Shown piece by piece: positions 15,906-25,171 of a DNA stretch of 64,000 nucleotides. The translations under genes and the position numbers were made by a program. The stretch is from Cetobacterium sp. 2A (lineage in GTDB: Bacteria > Fusobacteriota > Fusobacteriia > Fusobacteriales > Fusobacteriaceae). The stretch is taken from NCBI RefSeq assembly GCF_014250685.1, contig NZ_JACFAJ010000006.1:124001-188000 (forward strand), written 5' to 3'. The number at the start of each line of letters is the position of its first letter. Within the stretch, counting starts at the first letter, position 1. The notes beneath the pieces are model-generated. The model had not been told where the DNA came from. It did no database searches and saw only the letters and a program-made list of their open reading frames with translations.

Positions 15906-17420
15906 ATGAGAAAAGAAAACCTGCTTACAGACTTTGCAAGAGTTATCAACTCAGACAGATATCAATATACAGAAAGCGATATTTTCCTTATGGAATCGTT
16001 AGAAGAACAAGAAGCAATTTTTGATATGTACTTTAGAAAAACCGAAGATGGGGGATTTGCGGTTGTATCCGGAGTTCAAGAAGTTATTGATCTTATTGAT
16101 ATCTTAAATAGTACATCTGAAGATGAAAAAAGAAAATATTTTTCTAAACTTATAGAAGAAACTGAACTGGTTGATTATCTAAGTAAATTAAAATTTACAG
16201 GAGATATTTATGCTATGAGAGATGGAGAAATTGCTTATCCTAATGAGCCCATAATAACTATTAAAGCTCCTCTTATCCAGGCAAAAATTTTAGAAACTCC
16301 TATTTTAAATATAATGAATATGCAACTAGCAATAGCTACTAAAGCCTCTAGAATCACAAGAGCAGCCGATCCAATTCCTGTCAGTTCTTTTGGAAGTAGA
16401 AGAGCTCATGGTTTTGATAGTGCAGTTTCTGGAACTAAGGCTTCACTTATCGGTGGATGTCTTTCTCATTCAAATCTTGTCACTGAATATAAATATGGAA
16501 TTCCTAGTGTTGGTACTATGTCTCATTCATTTATCCAAACCTTCGGAGTTGGAAGTTGTTCTGAAAAAAAGGCCTTCAATGCTTTCATAAAACACAGAAG
16601 AAATAGAAATGCTAATACACTTATTTTACTAATAGATACATATAACACTTTAGAAATTGGAATAAAAAATGCTATTGCATCCTTTAAAGAAAATGGCATT
16701 GATGACAGTTATAAAGGTACTTACGGAATTAGAATCGATTCTGGAGATTTAGCATATCTTTCAAAAAAATGTAGATTATTGTTAGATGAAGCAGGACTGA
16801 CTAAAGCTCGTATTTTCTTAACAAATGCACTGAACGAATCTCTTATTAAATCTTTAAAAGAACAAGGAGCCTCAGTTGATTTATTTGGGGTAGGAGATGC
16901 CATTGCTGTTAGTAAATCAAATCCTTGCTTTGGTGGTGTTTATAAAATTGTTGAAATCAATGAAAACCCGGTTATAAAACTATCTGAAGATATTATTAAA
17001 ATTTCTAATCCAGGGTTTAAAGAAGTCTACAGACTTTATGATAAAGATGGTTTTGCATATGCCGACTTAATAACTTTAGTAAATAACGACAAAGATAAAA
17101 ACACTTTAGAAAACAAACAAGAAATAACTATAAGAGATGAAAGTTATTCTTTTAAATCTAGTACCTTAAAAGAAGGAAAATATACTTCTAAGAAATTAAC
17201 AAAAAATTTCGTTTTAAAAGGTTCTATCAATCTTGAAGAATACGCTCTTTTATCAGATATTCAAAAATCTAGAGAGTATTACTTACAAGCTCTTTCAAAA
17301 GTTTCTGAAGAAAGAAAAAGATTAGAAAATCCTCACCACTACAAAGTAGATTTATCAGAGGATCTTAGAACTCTAAAATACACTCTTATTGAAAAAATAA
17401 AGCAAGAAATAACAAAATAA
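15906..17420 (+). CDS. pncB: Nicotinate phosphoribosyltransferase
   Basis: A 504-residue protein of the NAPRTase family. LLTDFARVINSDRYQYTES opens the enzyme fold, SSFGSRRAHGFDSA carries the substrate Arg/His region, GTMSHSF follows, and GIRIDSGDLAYLSKK and FGVGDAI bind the PRPP phosphates. It makes nicotinate mononucleotide from nicotinate and PRPP for NAD salvage. The C-terminal about 130 residues are extra compared with the core barrel, as in other Firmicute-type members. AGAGGGGATG precedes the ATG. It is the first gene of a plus-strand run reaching 23494. Confidence 0.92.
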   Translation: MRKENLLTDFARVINSDRYQYTESDIFLMESLEEQEAIFDMYFRKTEDGGFAVVSGVQEVIDLIDILNSTSEDEKRKYFSKLIEETELVDYLSKLKFTGDIYAMRDGEIAYPNEPIITIKAPLIQAKILETPILNIMNMQLAIATKASRITRAADPIPVSSFGSRRAHGFDSAVSGTKASLIGGCLSHSNLVTEYKYGIPSVGTMSHSFIQTFGVGSCSEKKAFNAFIKHRRNRNANTLILLIDTYNTLEIGIKNAIASFKENGIDDSYKGTYGIRIDSGDLAYLSKKCRLLLDEAGLTKARIFLTNALNESLIKSLKEQGASVDLFGVGDAIAVSKSNPCFGGVYKIVEINENPVIKLSEDIIKISNPGFKEVYRLYDKDGFAYADLITLVNNDKDKNTLENKQEITIRDESYSFKSSTLKEGKYTSKKLTKNFVLKGSINLEEYALLSDIQKSREYYLQALSKVSEERKRLENPHHYKVDLSEDLRTLKYTLIEKIKQEITK

Positions 17421-17429
17421 GGAGATCTT

Positions 17430-18335
17430 ATGAATTTTAAAAAAATTGAATATGTTGATAGAGCTTCTGGAAAAACTTTAGTTGAATGTGTTCCAGGAGA
17501 AAACTTTCTTAAATTTTTATACTATAATCCTATGGGCATCTTGCCTTTAAATCTTGTAGTTAGAAAAAAATGTCTGACTTCTTTTTATGGAAAACAAATG
17601 GATTCTCCTAATTCTAAAGATAAAATAGAACCTTTTGTAACTAGTCACAATATAAATATGAATGAATCTAAGAGAAAAATTGAAGATTTTAAATCTTTCA
17701 ATGACTTTTTTATCAGAGAACTTCAACCTAGTTCAAGACCAATAGCTATGGGTGAAAATATTTTAACTTCACCTGCCGATGGTAAAATACTAGTTTTCGA
17801 TAACTTAAAAGAAACCACTAACTTCTTTTTAAAAGGAGACGAGTTTAATTTAAAAGAATTTTTAATGGATGATTCTCTGGCTAAAAAATTTGAAGGTGGT
17901 ACTCTTCTAATTATAAGATTGGCTCCTGTGGATTATCATAGATTCCATTTCCCTGCCGATGGTACTATTAGTGAGTCTAAAGAAATAAGTGGGTATTATT
18001 ATTCTGTGTCTCCATATGCAATAAGAAAAAATTTCAGAATATATTGTGAAAACAAAAGGGAATACTCTGTTCTTTCTACTAAAAATTTTGGAAATATAGT
18101 TATGAGTGAAATTGGAGCTACTATGGTTGGAGGAATAAAACAGACCTATATACCTAATTCATTTGTTAAAAAAGGGGATGAAAAAGGGTACTTCTATTTT
18201 GGAGGTTCATCTTGTATTCTACTTTTTGAAAAAGGAAAAGTAACAATTGATAGAGATATTATAGACAATAGTAAAAAAGGTATTGAGACAAAAGTAATGA
18301 TGGGAGAGAAAATTGGCCAAGGGAACGTACTTTAA
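17430..18335 (+). CDS. psd: Phosphatidylserine decarboxylase proenzyme
   Basis: A 301-residue protein. SFNDFFIRELQPSSRPI (about 90-106) is a family hallmark, as are SPADGKIL and the YHRFHFPADG segment with the catalytic His. Near the C-terminus GGSSCILLF (about 259-267) holds the self-cleavage site; the Ser becomes the pyruvoyl group of the small subunit. It makes phosphatidylethanolamine at the inner membrane. The stop lies 23 bases inside the next gene. Confidence 0.93.
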   Translation: MNFKKIEYVDRASGKTLVECVPGENFLKFLYYNPMGILPLNLVVRKKCLTSFYGKQMDSPNSKDKIEPFVTSHNINMNESKRKIEDFKSFNDFFIRELQPSSRPIAMGENILTSPADGKILVFDNLKETTNFFLKGDEFNLKEFLMDDSLAKKFEGGTLLIIRLAPVDYHRFHFPADGTISESKEISGYYYSVSPYAIRKNFRIYCENKREYSVLSTKNFGNIVMSEIGATMVGGIKQTYIPNSFVKKGDEKGYFYFGGSSCILLFEKGKVTIDRDIIDNSKKGIETKVMMGEKIGQGNVL

Positions 18336-18705
18336 AAAGGGAGATTTAATAATTTATCTTTTTCTAATTTGTTGTTTTTCCGTATTAGGAAATTCCATTA
18401 GTAAATTTGAAGATGAAAAACCTTCTAAAACTGAAATATATGTGGATGGAAATTTAAAATATGTTTATCCCCTTCAAGAAAAAGAAAAATATATATTTGT
18501 AGACACTGAAATTGGTGGAGTTAATATAAAAATTGAAAATAACATGGTTAGAGTAACATCTTCAAACTCTCCTTTAAAACTTTGCGTTAAGCAAGGTTGG
18601 ATAAAAAATCCCGGAGATGTTATCGTTGGTGTTCCTGATAAATTAATAGTTAAGATTATTGGTGACAAAAAAAATGATGATGATATAGATTTTATCATCA
18701 GATAG
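18313..18705 (+). CDS. NusG domain II-like small secreted or anchored protein
   Basis: A 130-residue protein starting at a TTG with GGGAG 6 bases upstream, overlapping psd by 23 bases. Residues about 11-28 are a hydrophobic export or anchor segment. The rest is the NusG domain II (DUF1312) fold: IGGVNIKIENNMVRVTSSNSP, then LCVKQGWIKNPGDVIVGVP and LIVKIIG. The family often sits beside polyprenyl synthase or ApbE-type genes in anaerobes and its function is unknown. The single Cys is conserved in the family. Confidence 0.78.
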   Translation: MAKGTYFKKGDLIIYLFLICCFSVLGNSISKFEDEKPSKTEIYVDGNLKYVYPLQEKEKYIFVDTEIGGVNIKIENNMVRVTSSNSPLKLCVKQGWIKNPGDVIVGVPDKLIVKIIGDKKNDDDIDFIIR

Positions 18706-18714
18706 GAGAGAAAT

Positions 18715-19800
18715 ATGTTCGATAAAAAGTTTTACTTTAAAATTTTTTTTATAGGATTTTTATTAGTACTGTTTCAAAGTTTTTTCCAAAACTATACTTC
18801 TCTTATGGAAGTATTTAAATCTGGAATCTCTGCGACACTACCTTTTATTTATGCTATATTTATAGCTATACTTTTAAATCCTATTGTTAATTTATTAGGA
18901 CGTTCCCTAAAAATCAATAGAACCTTAAGTATTCTTTTAAGTGTTTCGCTAGTTGTACTCTTTATAATTGGTGTCTTTCTTATTATAGTTCCAAATTTAA
19001 TTATGAGTACAAACGATTTGATTAGTAGGTTCCCACAAATGCTAGTTTCACTAAATACGAATGCTGCACATATTATTGAATTTTTAAGGGAAAAGAACCT
19101 GCTCTTTTTTGATCCAGCAGAAATTGAAAATAATTTAATTGGATTATTCAAAAGTAATTTAGGTAATCTTAGAAATCTAATTCTAACTTTAGGACTAGAT
19201 ATTTTTCAAGGTGTCTTAGGTGTTCTAAATTTCTTTTTAGGAATATTTTTAGCTCTTTTCCTAATACAGGATAAAGAGTACTATCTTAGTTTTTTAAAAA
19301 ATTTCTTTGTTCTTTTTACGACTAAAGAGAAAGCTACTGAAATAGTTATCTTTTTAGATAAAACTCAAGAAATTTTTCTAAAATATATATTTGGAAGAGT
19401 AATAACTTCTGCAGCTGTTGGAATTACAGCTTTTATAGTTATGCTCATTGCTAACGTCCCTTACGCTTTAATTAGTGCTTTGCTAATTGGATTAGGAAAT
19501 ATGATTCCTTATGTCGGATCTATTGTAGCAGGAATTATTGCTGTGTTTTTAATCGTTCTTGCAGCACCTGCCAAAATTATCTATCTTTTCCTAGCTATTG
19601 CTATAGGACAAAGTGTTGATGGATTTATTCTTGGACCAAAAATTTTATCTCAAACAGTTGGAATGAGTAGCTTCTGGACAATAGTAGCAGTACTAGTTTG
19701 TGGTAATATTATGGGTCCTATTGGACTCTTCTTAGGAGTTCCAATTTTTGGTATTATTAAATTGATTTATATTAAAAAGTTAAATGAAAAATTTAACTAA
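18715..19800 (+). CDS. AI-2E family transporter (PerM/YdiK-like)
   Basis: A 361-residue membrane protein with about seven or eight hydrophobic segments. The long soluble region (about 100-200) and the later segment ALLIGLGNMIPYVGSIVAGI with GLFLGVPIFGIIK are typical of the AI-2 exporter (TqsA/PerM) superfamily. Family members include Na+/H+ antiporters and permeases, so the substrate cannot be named. Nine bases separate it from the NusG-II gene, and its 3' end precedes the next start by 13 bases. Confidence 0.85.
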   Translation: MFDKKFYFKIFFIGFLLVLFQSFFQNYTSLMEVFKSGISATLPFIYAIFIAILLNPIVNLLGRSLKINRTLSILLSVSLVVLFIIGVFLIIVPNLIMSTNDLISRFPQMLVSLNTNAAHIIEFLREKNLLFFDPAEIENNLIGLFKSNLGNLRNLILTLGLDIFQGVLGVLNFFLGIFLALFLIQDKEYYLSFLKNFFVLFTTKEKATEIVIFLDKTQEIFLKYIFGRVITSAAVGITAFIVMLIANVPYALISALLIGLGNMIPYVGSIVAGIIAVFLIVLAAPAKIIYLFLAIAIGQSVDGFILGPKILSQTVGMSSFWTIVAVLVCGNIMGPIGLFLGVPIFGIIKLIYIKKLNEKFN

Positions 19801-19813
19801 AAAGGAAGTGTAT

Positions 19814-20947
19814 ATGAAAAAAATGACTTTAGTTGCTTCTGCTTCTATGGGGCTTGAAAGTGTTGTTAAAGATGAATGTGTTGATTTAGGATTTGAAAAT
19901 GTTACAACATTTAATGGAAGAGTTGAATTTGAGGGAGCTGCAAAAGAAATAGTAGCCGCAAATATTCACCTTAGATGTGCTGATAGAGTTTATATCAAGA
20001 TGGCTGAATTTAAAGCCTTAACTTTTGAAGATTTATTTCAAAATATTAAAAAAATTGCATGGGAAGAAATTATTCCAATCAATGGAGAATTTCCAGTTAG
20101 TTGGGTAAGTTCTGTAAAATCTAAACTTTTTTCAAAATCTGATATTCAAAAGATTGTAAAAAAAGCTATGGTTGAAAGACTTAAAAATAGTTATAACATA
20201 GATGTTTTTCCTGAAGATGGTCCAGTTTATAAAATTAAAATCCAAGCTCATAACGATATCTTTATAATCATGCTAGATACAAGTGGAGAAGCTCTCCATA
20301 AAAGAGGTTATAGAAACCTTATCAATGAAGCTCCTTTAAAAGAAACTATGGCAGCAGCTTTAGTAAAACTTAGCAGATGGAAAGGTGGGGAACTTCCTCT
20401 AATTGATCCTATGTGTGGTACTGGTACTATCGCTATTGAAGCAGCTATGATTGCTAGAAATGTAGCTCCAGGTGTTAACAGAAACTTTGTTTCTGAAGGA
20501 TGGGACATCATCCCTAGTGACCTTTGGATAGATGTTAGAGATGAGGCTTTCTCAGCTGAAGACTATGATAAAGAGGTTACTATCTTCGCATCGGACTTAG
20601 ATGAGGAAACTATAGAAATAGCTAAATTAAATGCTAAGAAAGCTGGTGTAGATGAAGATATTACATTCAGTTGTCAAAATTTCCTACATCTAGAAACTGA
20701 TGCTCCTAAAGGTGCAATTATTACCAACCCGCCTTACGGAGATAGACTTCTTGATGATGATGCTGTTGAGAGACTTTATGGTCTTATGGGAGATATCTTC
20801 AGAATGAGATTCCCTAAATGGTCTTATTATGTAATAACAGCATTTGAAAAATTTGAGGATGCTTTTGGAAAGAAAGCAACAAAAAATAGAAAACTTTATA
20901 ATGGTGGTATAAAGTGTTATTACTACCAATATTACGGAGCTAAATAA
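19814..20947 (+). CDS. THUMP-domain RNA methyltransferase (RlmL/YpsC-like)
   Basis: A 377-residue protein with an N-terminal ferredoxin-like and THUMP region (about 1-160) and a class I SAM methyltransferase domain. DPMCGTGTIAIEAAMIARN (about 198-216) is the SAM loop, and ITNPPYGDRL (about 303-312) is the N2-guanine methyltransferase NPPY motif. By family it makes m2G in 23S rRNA. The ATG at 19814 follows AAGGAAG; the longer frame from 19784 overlaps the upstream gene and is not needed. The TAA overlaps the next ATG (TAATG). Confidence 0.88.
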   Translation: MKKMTLVASASMGLESVVKDECVDLGFENVTTFNGRVEFEGAAKEIVAANIHLRCADRVYIKMAEFKALTFEDLFQNIKKIAWEEIIPINGEFPVSWVSSVKSKLFSKSDIQKIVKKAMVERLKNSYNIDVFPEDGPVYKIKIQAHNDIFIIMLDTSGEALHKRGYRNLINEAPLKETMAAALVKLSRWKGGELPLIDPMCGTGTIAIEAAMIARNVAPGVNRNFVSEGWDIIPSDLWIDVRDEAFSAEDYDKEVTIFASDLDEETIEIAKLNAKKAGVDEDITFSCQNFLHLETDAPKGAIITNPPYGDRLLDDDAVERLYGLMGDIFRMRFPKWSYYVITAFEKFEDAFGKKATKNRKLYNGGIKCYYYQYYGAK

Positions 20948-22161
20948 TGATGGTTTACGACTTAGTAGTTGTTGGAGCTGGTCCAGCTGGAATTTTTTCC
21001 GCTATCTACGCTGCTGAAAAGGGATTAAAAGTTGCCCTTGTTGAAAAAATGAAAAGATTAGGGAATAAAATACTTGTAGCCGGAGCTGGAAAATGTAATC
21101 TTACTCATGAAGGTGACTACAAAGATTTTTTAAATAGATATGGGACTCACGGAAAAATTTTAAAACCAAGTTTATATAACTATCAACCTCAGGAACTTAT
21201 CAATTTCTTTAAAGAAAACGGACTTCCTTTGGTTAAAATAGAAGAAAGTGGAAAGTATTTTCCTGAAACTTTTAAATCTATTGACGTTGTAAATCTTCTT
21301 ACAGCAATTTGTAAAAATCTTAAGATAGATTTATATTTAAATTCTCCTGTAGATTGCATTACTAAAGAAACTATTTTTTCAATTAAAAGTAACGATTTAA
21401 TAATTTCTGGAAAAAATGTTCTTATATCCACTGGCGGGAAATCTTATCCTTCAGTTGGAACAACTGGAGATGGTTACAATTTAGCTAAAAAATTTGGGCA
21501 CTCAATAATCGAACCAAAACCAGCGCTAACACCAGTTTATGTAAAAGATTATATTTTCTCAGATTTATCTGGTATTAGTTTTCCAAAAGCAAAAATTACA
21601 ATTTTAAGAGATAATAAAAAGATAGCCGAAAATATCGGTCCATTACTTATAACACACGATAATTTCAGTGGACCAGGAATTCTTGATTGTTCTAGATATA
21701 TGGAAAAAAATGATATTCTTGAAATAAACTTCGAGAATTTAGATGAGAAAAAGTTAGAGAGCAGCATTATAGAAACTGCTGAAGAAAAAGGTAAAAGAAC
21801 TATAAAAAAATTGCTATCAGAACTCAATTATCCTGATAGATTTATCAAAAAAATCTTAAAAATTAATGAAATTCCAGAGGATACTAAATTAGCTGAACTT
21901 ACCAAAATTCAGAGAAATAAAATAGTCTCTTCTCTTTGTAAAAATAAATTTTCTATTTCTAGAATGGGAGATTATAATATTGCAATGGTAACAACTGGTG
22001 GAGTTTCAATAGATTCTATAAATCCTAAAACTTTAGAATCTAAATTGGTAAAAGGGTTATATTTTGCTGGAGAAGTGTTAGATATTGATGGGGATACTGG
22101 TGGATTTAATATTCAAGCAGCTATCTCAATGGGTGTACTCGTTTCTAAAAATATAATTTAA
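20947..22161 (+). CDS. HI0933/BaiN-family FAD-dependent oxidoreductase
   Basis: A 404-residue flavoprotein. VVVGAGPAGIFSAIYAAEKG is the dinucleotide loop, MKRLGNKILVAGAGKCNLTHE is the HI0933 signature, and the C-terminal LYFAGEVLDIDGDTGGFNIQAAISMG closes the FAD site. Family members include the BaiN bile-acid reductase of clostridia, but most are of unknown substrate; this one cannot be assigned. It is coupled to the methyltransferase by TAATG overlap. Confidence 0.88.
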   Translation: MMVYDLVVVGAGPAGIFSAIYAAEKGLKVALVEKMKRLGNKILVAGAGKCNLTHEGDYKDFLNRYGTHGKILKPSLYNYQPQELINFFKENGLPLVKIEESGKYFPETFKSIDVVNLLTAICKNLKIDLYLNSPVDCITKETIFSIKSNDLIISGKNVLISTGGKSYPSVGTTGDGYNLAKKFGHSIIEPKPALTPVYVKDYIFSDLSGISFPKAKITILRDNKKIAENIGPLLITHDNFSGPGILDCSRYMEKNDILEINFENLDEKKLESSIIETAEEKGKRTIKKLLSELNYPDRFIKKILKINEIPEDTKLAELTKIQRNKIVSSLCKNKFSISRMGDYNIAMVTTGGVSIDSINPKTLESKLVKGLYFAGEVLDIDGDTGGFNIQAAISMGVLVSKNII

Positions 22162-22174
22162 GGAGGAATCTTTA

Positions 22175-22828
22175 GTGAATAGAATAGAATTTAAAAATTT
22201 TGCAATTGAAGTTATACTTGAAGTTTTAAAAATTGCAAATGCACAAATTGATGAGTATAATAATATTGGTGATATTTCTGCTACAGAAATCATACAAAAA
22301 GATGTTATTGATAAATATGAAAAAATCTATTTAGGAATAATAGGATTAGATTTTTCAGAATTAGAAGATGAAAAATTTTACTTTATCGAAACAACTATTG
22401 AAGAAATTTTAAAAAATAATAATTTAAGTTCAAACTTTATAAAGTCACAACAAGAAAAAAGAGAAAACCTAAAGGGAAATTCTGGAGCTGAAGTAGTTAA
22501 AAATTTATTTGACTACGAACTTTCAAAACTTTTAAATGCTCAACAAATTTTGATAGATAAAATAAATATTATTTTAGATCAAGAAACAATTCTTGAAAAT
22601 GAATTAAAAGATACTATACAAGAAGAGGCTCAATTTGATATAATTTATAAGCTTCAACCTGTGAGAGAAGAATATAGAGTTTTAGAGGCCCAGTTATTAA
22701 AGTTAGATAGCACAATAAAAACTCTTAGAAAAAAAATAAATTTCAAATGGAATTATGAAATTTATGGTACAATCTCTAAGGATGAACTTTTAAAAGTATA
22801 TAAAAACAGTTTTAAAATGGGGGAATAA
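22175..22828 (+). CDS. Unknown acidic coiled-coil protein
   Basis: A 217-residue soluble protein beginning at GTG (22175) with AGGAGG upstream. No signal or membrane segment is seen. The second half (about 115-200) is helical and probably coiled-coil (KLLNAQQILIDKINIILDQ, then EYRVLEAQLLKLDSTIKTL). I do not recognise the family. It lies between a flavoprotein and the cyclophilin, 3 bases before the latter's ATG. Confidence 0.7.
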   Translation: MNRIEFKNFAIEVILEVLKIANAQIDEYNNIGDISATEIIQKDVIDKYEKIYLGIIGLDFSELEDEKFYFIETTIEEILKNNNLSSNFIKSQQEKRENLKGNSGAEVVKNLFDYELSKLLNAQQILIDKINIILDQETILENELKDTIQEEAQFDIIYKLQPVREEYRVLEAQLLKLDSTIKTLRKKINFKWNYEIYGTISKDELLKVYKNSFKMGE

Positions 22829-22831
22829 TTC

Positions 22832-23494
22832 ATGTTTAAGTTTTCAAAATACTTCTTTATACTTGCAATTGTCTTCACAACTTTTTTTACTTTTAAGAAA
22901 GTTTTTACAAAAAATAAACCAATATTAGGAAAAAATAGGGAGGTAAAATTAATGGATAACATAGTTTTAAATGCTAAAATAGTTACTTCAAAAGGGGAAA
23001 TCAACTTAAGACTTTTCCCAGAGGTTGCACCCGTTACAGTTTTAAATTTTGCTCATTTAGCAAAAAGAGGGTATTATGATGGATTAAAATTCCACAGAGT
23101 TATTTCTGACTTCATGATTCAAGGAGGAGATCCTACTGGAACTGGTTCTGGTGGACCAGGATACCAATTTATCGATGAGTTTGAAGAGGGTGTAGTTTTC
23201 GACAAGAAAGGAAAATTAGCTATGGCTAATGCAGGACCTGAAACAAATGGTTCTCAATTCTTTATCACTCACGTTGAGACTCCTTGGTTAAACTACAAAC
23301 ATACAATATTTGGTGAAGTAGTTTCTGAAGATGATCAAAAAGTAGTAGATTCAATTTCTCAAGGAGATTTAATAACTACTATAGAAATAACTGGAGATGT
23401 TGATGAATTCTTAAAAAATGAAGAAAATGCTGAATTTACTTCTAATATGGATGAAATCTTAGATTCTCAATTTCCAAACCTTAGACAATACTAA
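22832..23494 (+). CDS. Peptidyl-prolyl cis-trans isomerase (cyclophilin) with two possible starts
   Basis: A 220-residue cyclophilin. [38 protein letters not shown] and HTIFGEV contain the catalytic Arg, the Gln and the substrate-binding residues. Residues 1-26 are a hydrophobic export or anchor segment. An internal in-frame ATG at 22952 (residue 41) is preceded by GGGAGGT with 7-base spacing, a stronger site than that of the first ATG (GGGGG, 8 bases). The gene may therefore yield an exported and a cytoplasmic isomerase. It closes the pncB run; a terminator follows. Confidence 0.9.
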   Translation: MFKFSKYFFILAIVFTTFFTFKKVFTKNKPILGKNREVKLMDNIVLNAKIVTSKGEINLRLFPEVAPVTVLNFAHLAKRGYYDGLKFHRVISDFMIQGGDPTGTGSGGPGYQFIDEFEEGVVFDKKGKLAMANAGPETNGSQFFITHVETPWLNYKHTIFGEVVSEDDQKVVDSISQGDLITTIEITGDVDEFLKNEENAEFTSNMDEILDSQFPNLRQY

Positions 23495-23500
23495 TTAACT

Positions 23501-23540
23501 TAAAAACACTGACTTATAATTCTGTAAGTTGGTGTTTTTT
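23501..23540 (+). terminator. Terminator after the cyclophilin gene
   Basis: A 15-bp stem (AAAAACACTGACTTA with TAAGTTGGTGTTTTT, two G-T pairs) followed by a T run. Confidence 0.8.
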
Positions 23541-23645
23541 TTATTTAATTACATGAAATTATTTTTCCATTTTTATTTTTTTTAGTGTGTTATTTGTCAT
23601 ATATATGTTCTGTTTTACTATTTTTAGGTTGTTTTCAAAAAAATC

Positions 23646-23674
23646 TTGCAATTAAAGAACACAAGATGTATTAT
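23646..23674 (+). promoter_or_regulatory. Promoter for aspA-ansA
   Basis: TTGCAA (23646-23651), 17-base spacer, TATTAT (23669-23674), about 30 bases before the aspA ATG. The rest of the gap 23541-23645 shows nothing else. Confidence 0.68.
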
Positions 23675-23704
23675 AAAATTACTAAATACATTTGGAGGGT
23701 TAGA

Positions 23705-25129
23705 ATGGAAAAATTCAGATTAGAAAGTGATTCAATCGGGACTATTCAAGTTCCAGAAAAAGCATATTATGGGGTACAATCTTTAAGAGGACAAAATAAC
23801 TTCAATATAACTGGCTATAGATTAGGAGATAATTTTATAAAAGCTTTAGCATATGTAAAAAAAGCTGCAACTATTGCAAATTTTGATGCAGGAGTAATAT
23901 CTCAAGATGTTTCTGATGCTATGATATTAGCATCAAACGAAATTATAGAAGGACAATTCAAAGACCAATTCATAACTGACGTTATCCAGGGTGGAGCTGG
24001 AACATCTATGAATATGAATATGAATGAAGTCATTGCAAATAGAGCCGGAGAAATACTTGGTGGAGAACTTGGGAAATATGACAAAGTTGATCCTAACGAT
24101 CACGTTAATTACGGACAATCTACAAATGATGTTATTCCAACAACTGGAAAAGTTACTATTCAAATTATGACAACTGAACTTATCTCTACTCTTGAGAGAT
24201 TGTATTCAACTCTTATGAAAAAAAGTGAAGAATTTGACCATGTAATAAAAATGGGAAGAACACATCTTCAAGATGCTGTACCTATTAGATTAGGACAAGA
24301 GTTCAAAGCTTATGCTCAACCTATACAAAGAGATATCAAGAGAATTAAAACAGCTCTTGACGACTTAAGATATGTTAATATGGGAGCAACTGCTGTTGGA
24401 ACTGGATTAAATGCAGATATCGAATACGTACATAATGTTGTTAGAATCCTTTCAGAAGTTACTGGAATAGAATTCCATCAATCATATGATTTAGTTGATG
24501 GGACTAGAAACTTAGATAGTTTTGTTTGGTTATCATCAGCTTTAAAAGTTTGTGCTGTGAATCTTTCTAAAATGGCTAATGACATTAGACTTATGGCTTC
24601 TGGACCTAAAGCTGGTATCGCAGAAATAAACCTTCCACAACAGCAACCAGGGTCTTCAATCATGCCTGGAAAAGTAAATCCAGTTATTGCTGAAGTAATG
24701 AACCAAATATGCTTCCAAGTTTTTGGAAATGATTTAACTATAACTAAAGCTGCTGAAGCTGGACAATTAGAATTAAATGTTTTTGAACCAGTTTTATTTT
24801 TCAATCTTTTCCAATCTATAGAAATACTTAAAAATGGTGTTGATACTTTAATTGACAACTGTATTTCTGGAATAACTGCAAATGAAGAAAATTGCAAACA
24901 TTGGGTAGATAGAAGTGTTGGTATCATAACAGCTCTTAATCCTCATATAGGATATAAAAATGCTGCAGCTATTGCAAAAGAATCTATAAAAACTGGAATT
25001 CCTGTTGCTCAATTAGTACTTCAAAAAGAACTTCTAACGAAAGAAGAACTAGATATAATTTTAGATCCATTTGAAATGACAAAGCCTGGAATCCCAGGAA
25101 AAAGAATTCTAAAAAACAAACAAAAGTGA
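23705..25129 (+). CDS. aspA: Aspartate ammonia-lyase
   Basis: A 474-residue enzyme of the fumarase/aspartase superfamily. The signature loop GSSIMPGKVNPVIAEV contains the catalytic Ser, and GRTHLQDAVPIRLGQEF and NDVIPTTGK are present. It deaminates aspartate to fumarate. The ATG at 23705 follows GGAGG; the frame is open 40 codons further up, but this has no ribosome site. It is followed after 42 bases by an asparaginase, so the pair converts asparagine to fumarate and two ammonia, consistent with amino-acid fermentation and fumarate respiration. Confidence 0.95.
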   Translation: MEKFRLESDSIGTIQVPEKAYYGVQSLRGQNNFNITGYRLGDNFIKALAYVKKAATIANFDAGVISQDVSDAMILASNEIIEGQFKDQFITDVIQGGAGTSMNMNMNEVIANRAGEILGGELGKYDKVDPNDHVNYGQSTNDVIPTTGKVTIQIMTTELISTLERLYSTLMKKSEEFDHVIKMGRTHLQDAVPIRLGQEFKAYAQPIQRDIKRIKTALDDLRYVNMGATAVGTGLNADIEYVHNVVRILSEVTGIEFHQSYDLVDGTRNLDSFVWLSSALKVCAVNLSKMANDIRLMASGPKAGIAEINLPQQQPGSSIMPGKVNPVIAEVMNQICFQVFGNDLTITKAAEAGQLELNVFEPVLFFNLFQSIEILKNGVDTLIDNCISGITANEENCKHWVDRSVGIITALNPHIGYKNAAAIAKESIKTGIPVAQLVLQKELLTKEELDIILDPFEMTKPGIPGKRILKNKQK

Positions 25130-25171
25130 TAGAATAGTATATAAGACATCACTTTATATTTTGGAGGATTC

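Noticed and set aside
22952-23494. Treating the cyclophilin as cytoplasmic only, from the internal start
   Set aside because: The upstream ATG also has a G-rich ribosome site and a clean hydrophobic segment, so the long form is kept as the annotated gene.
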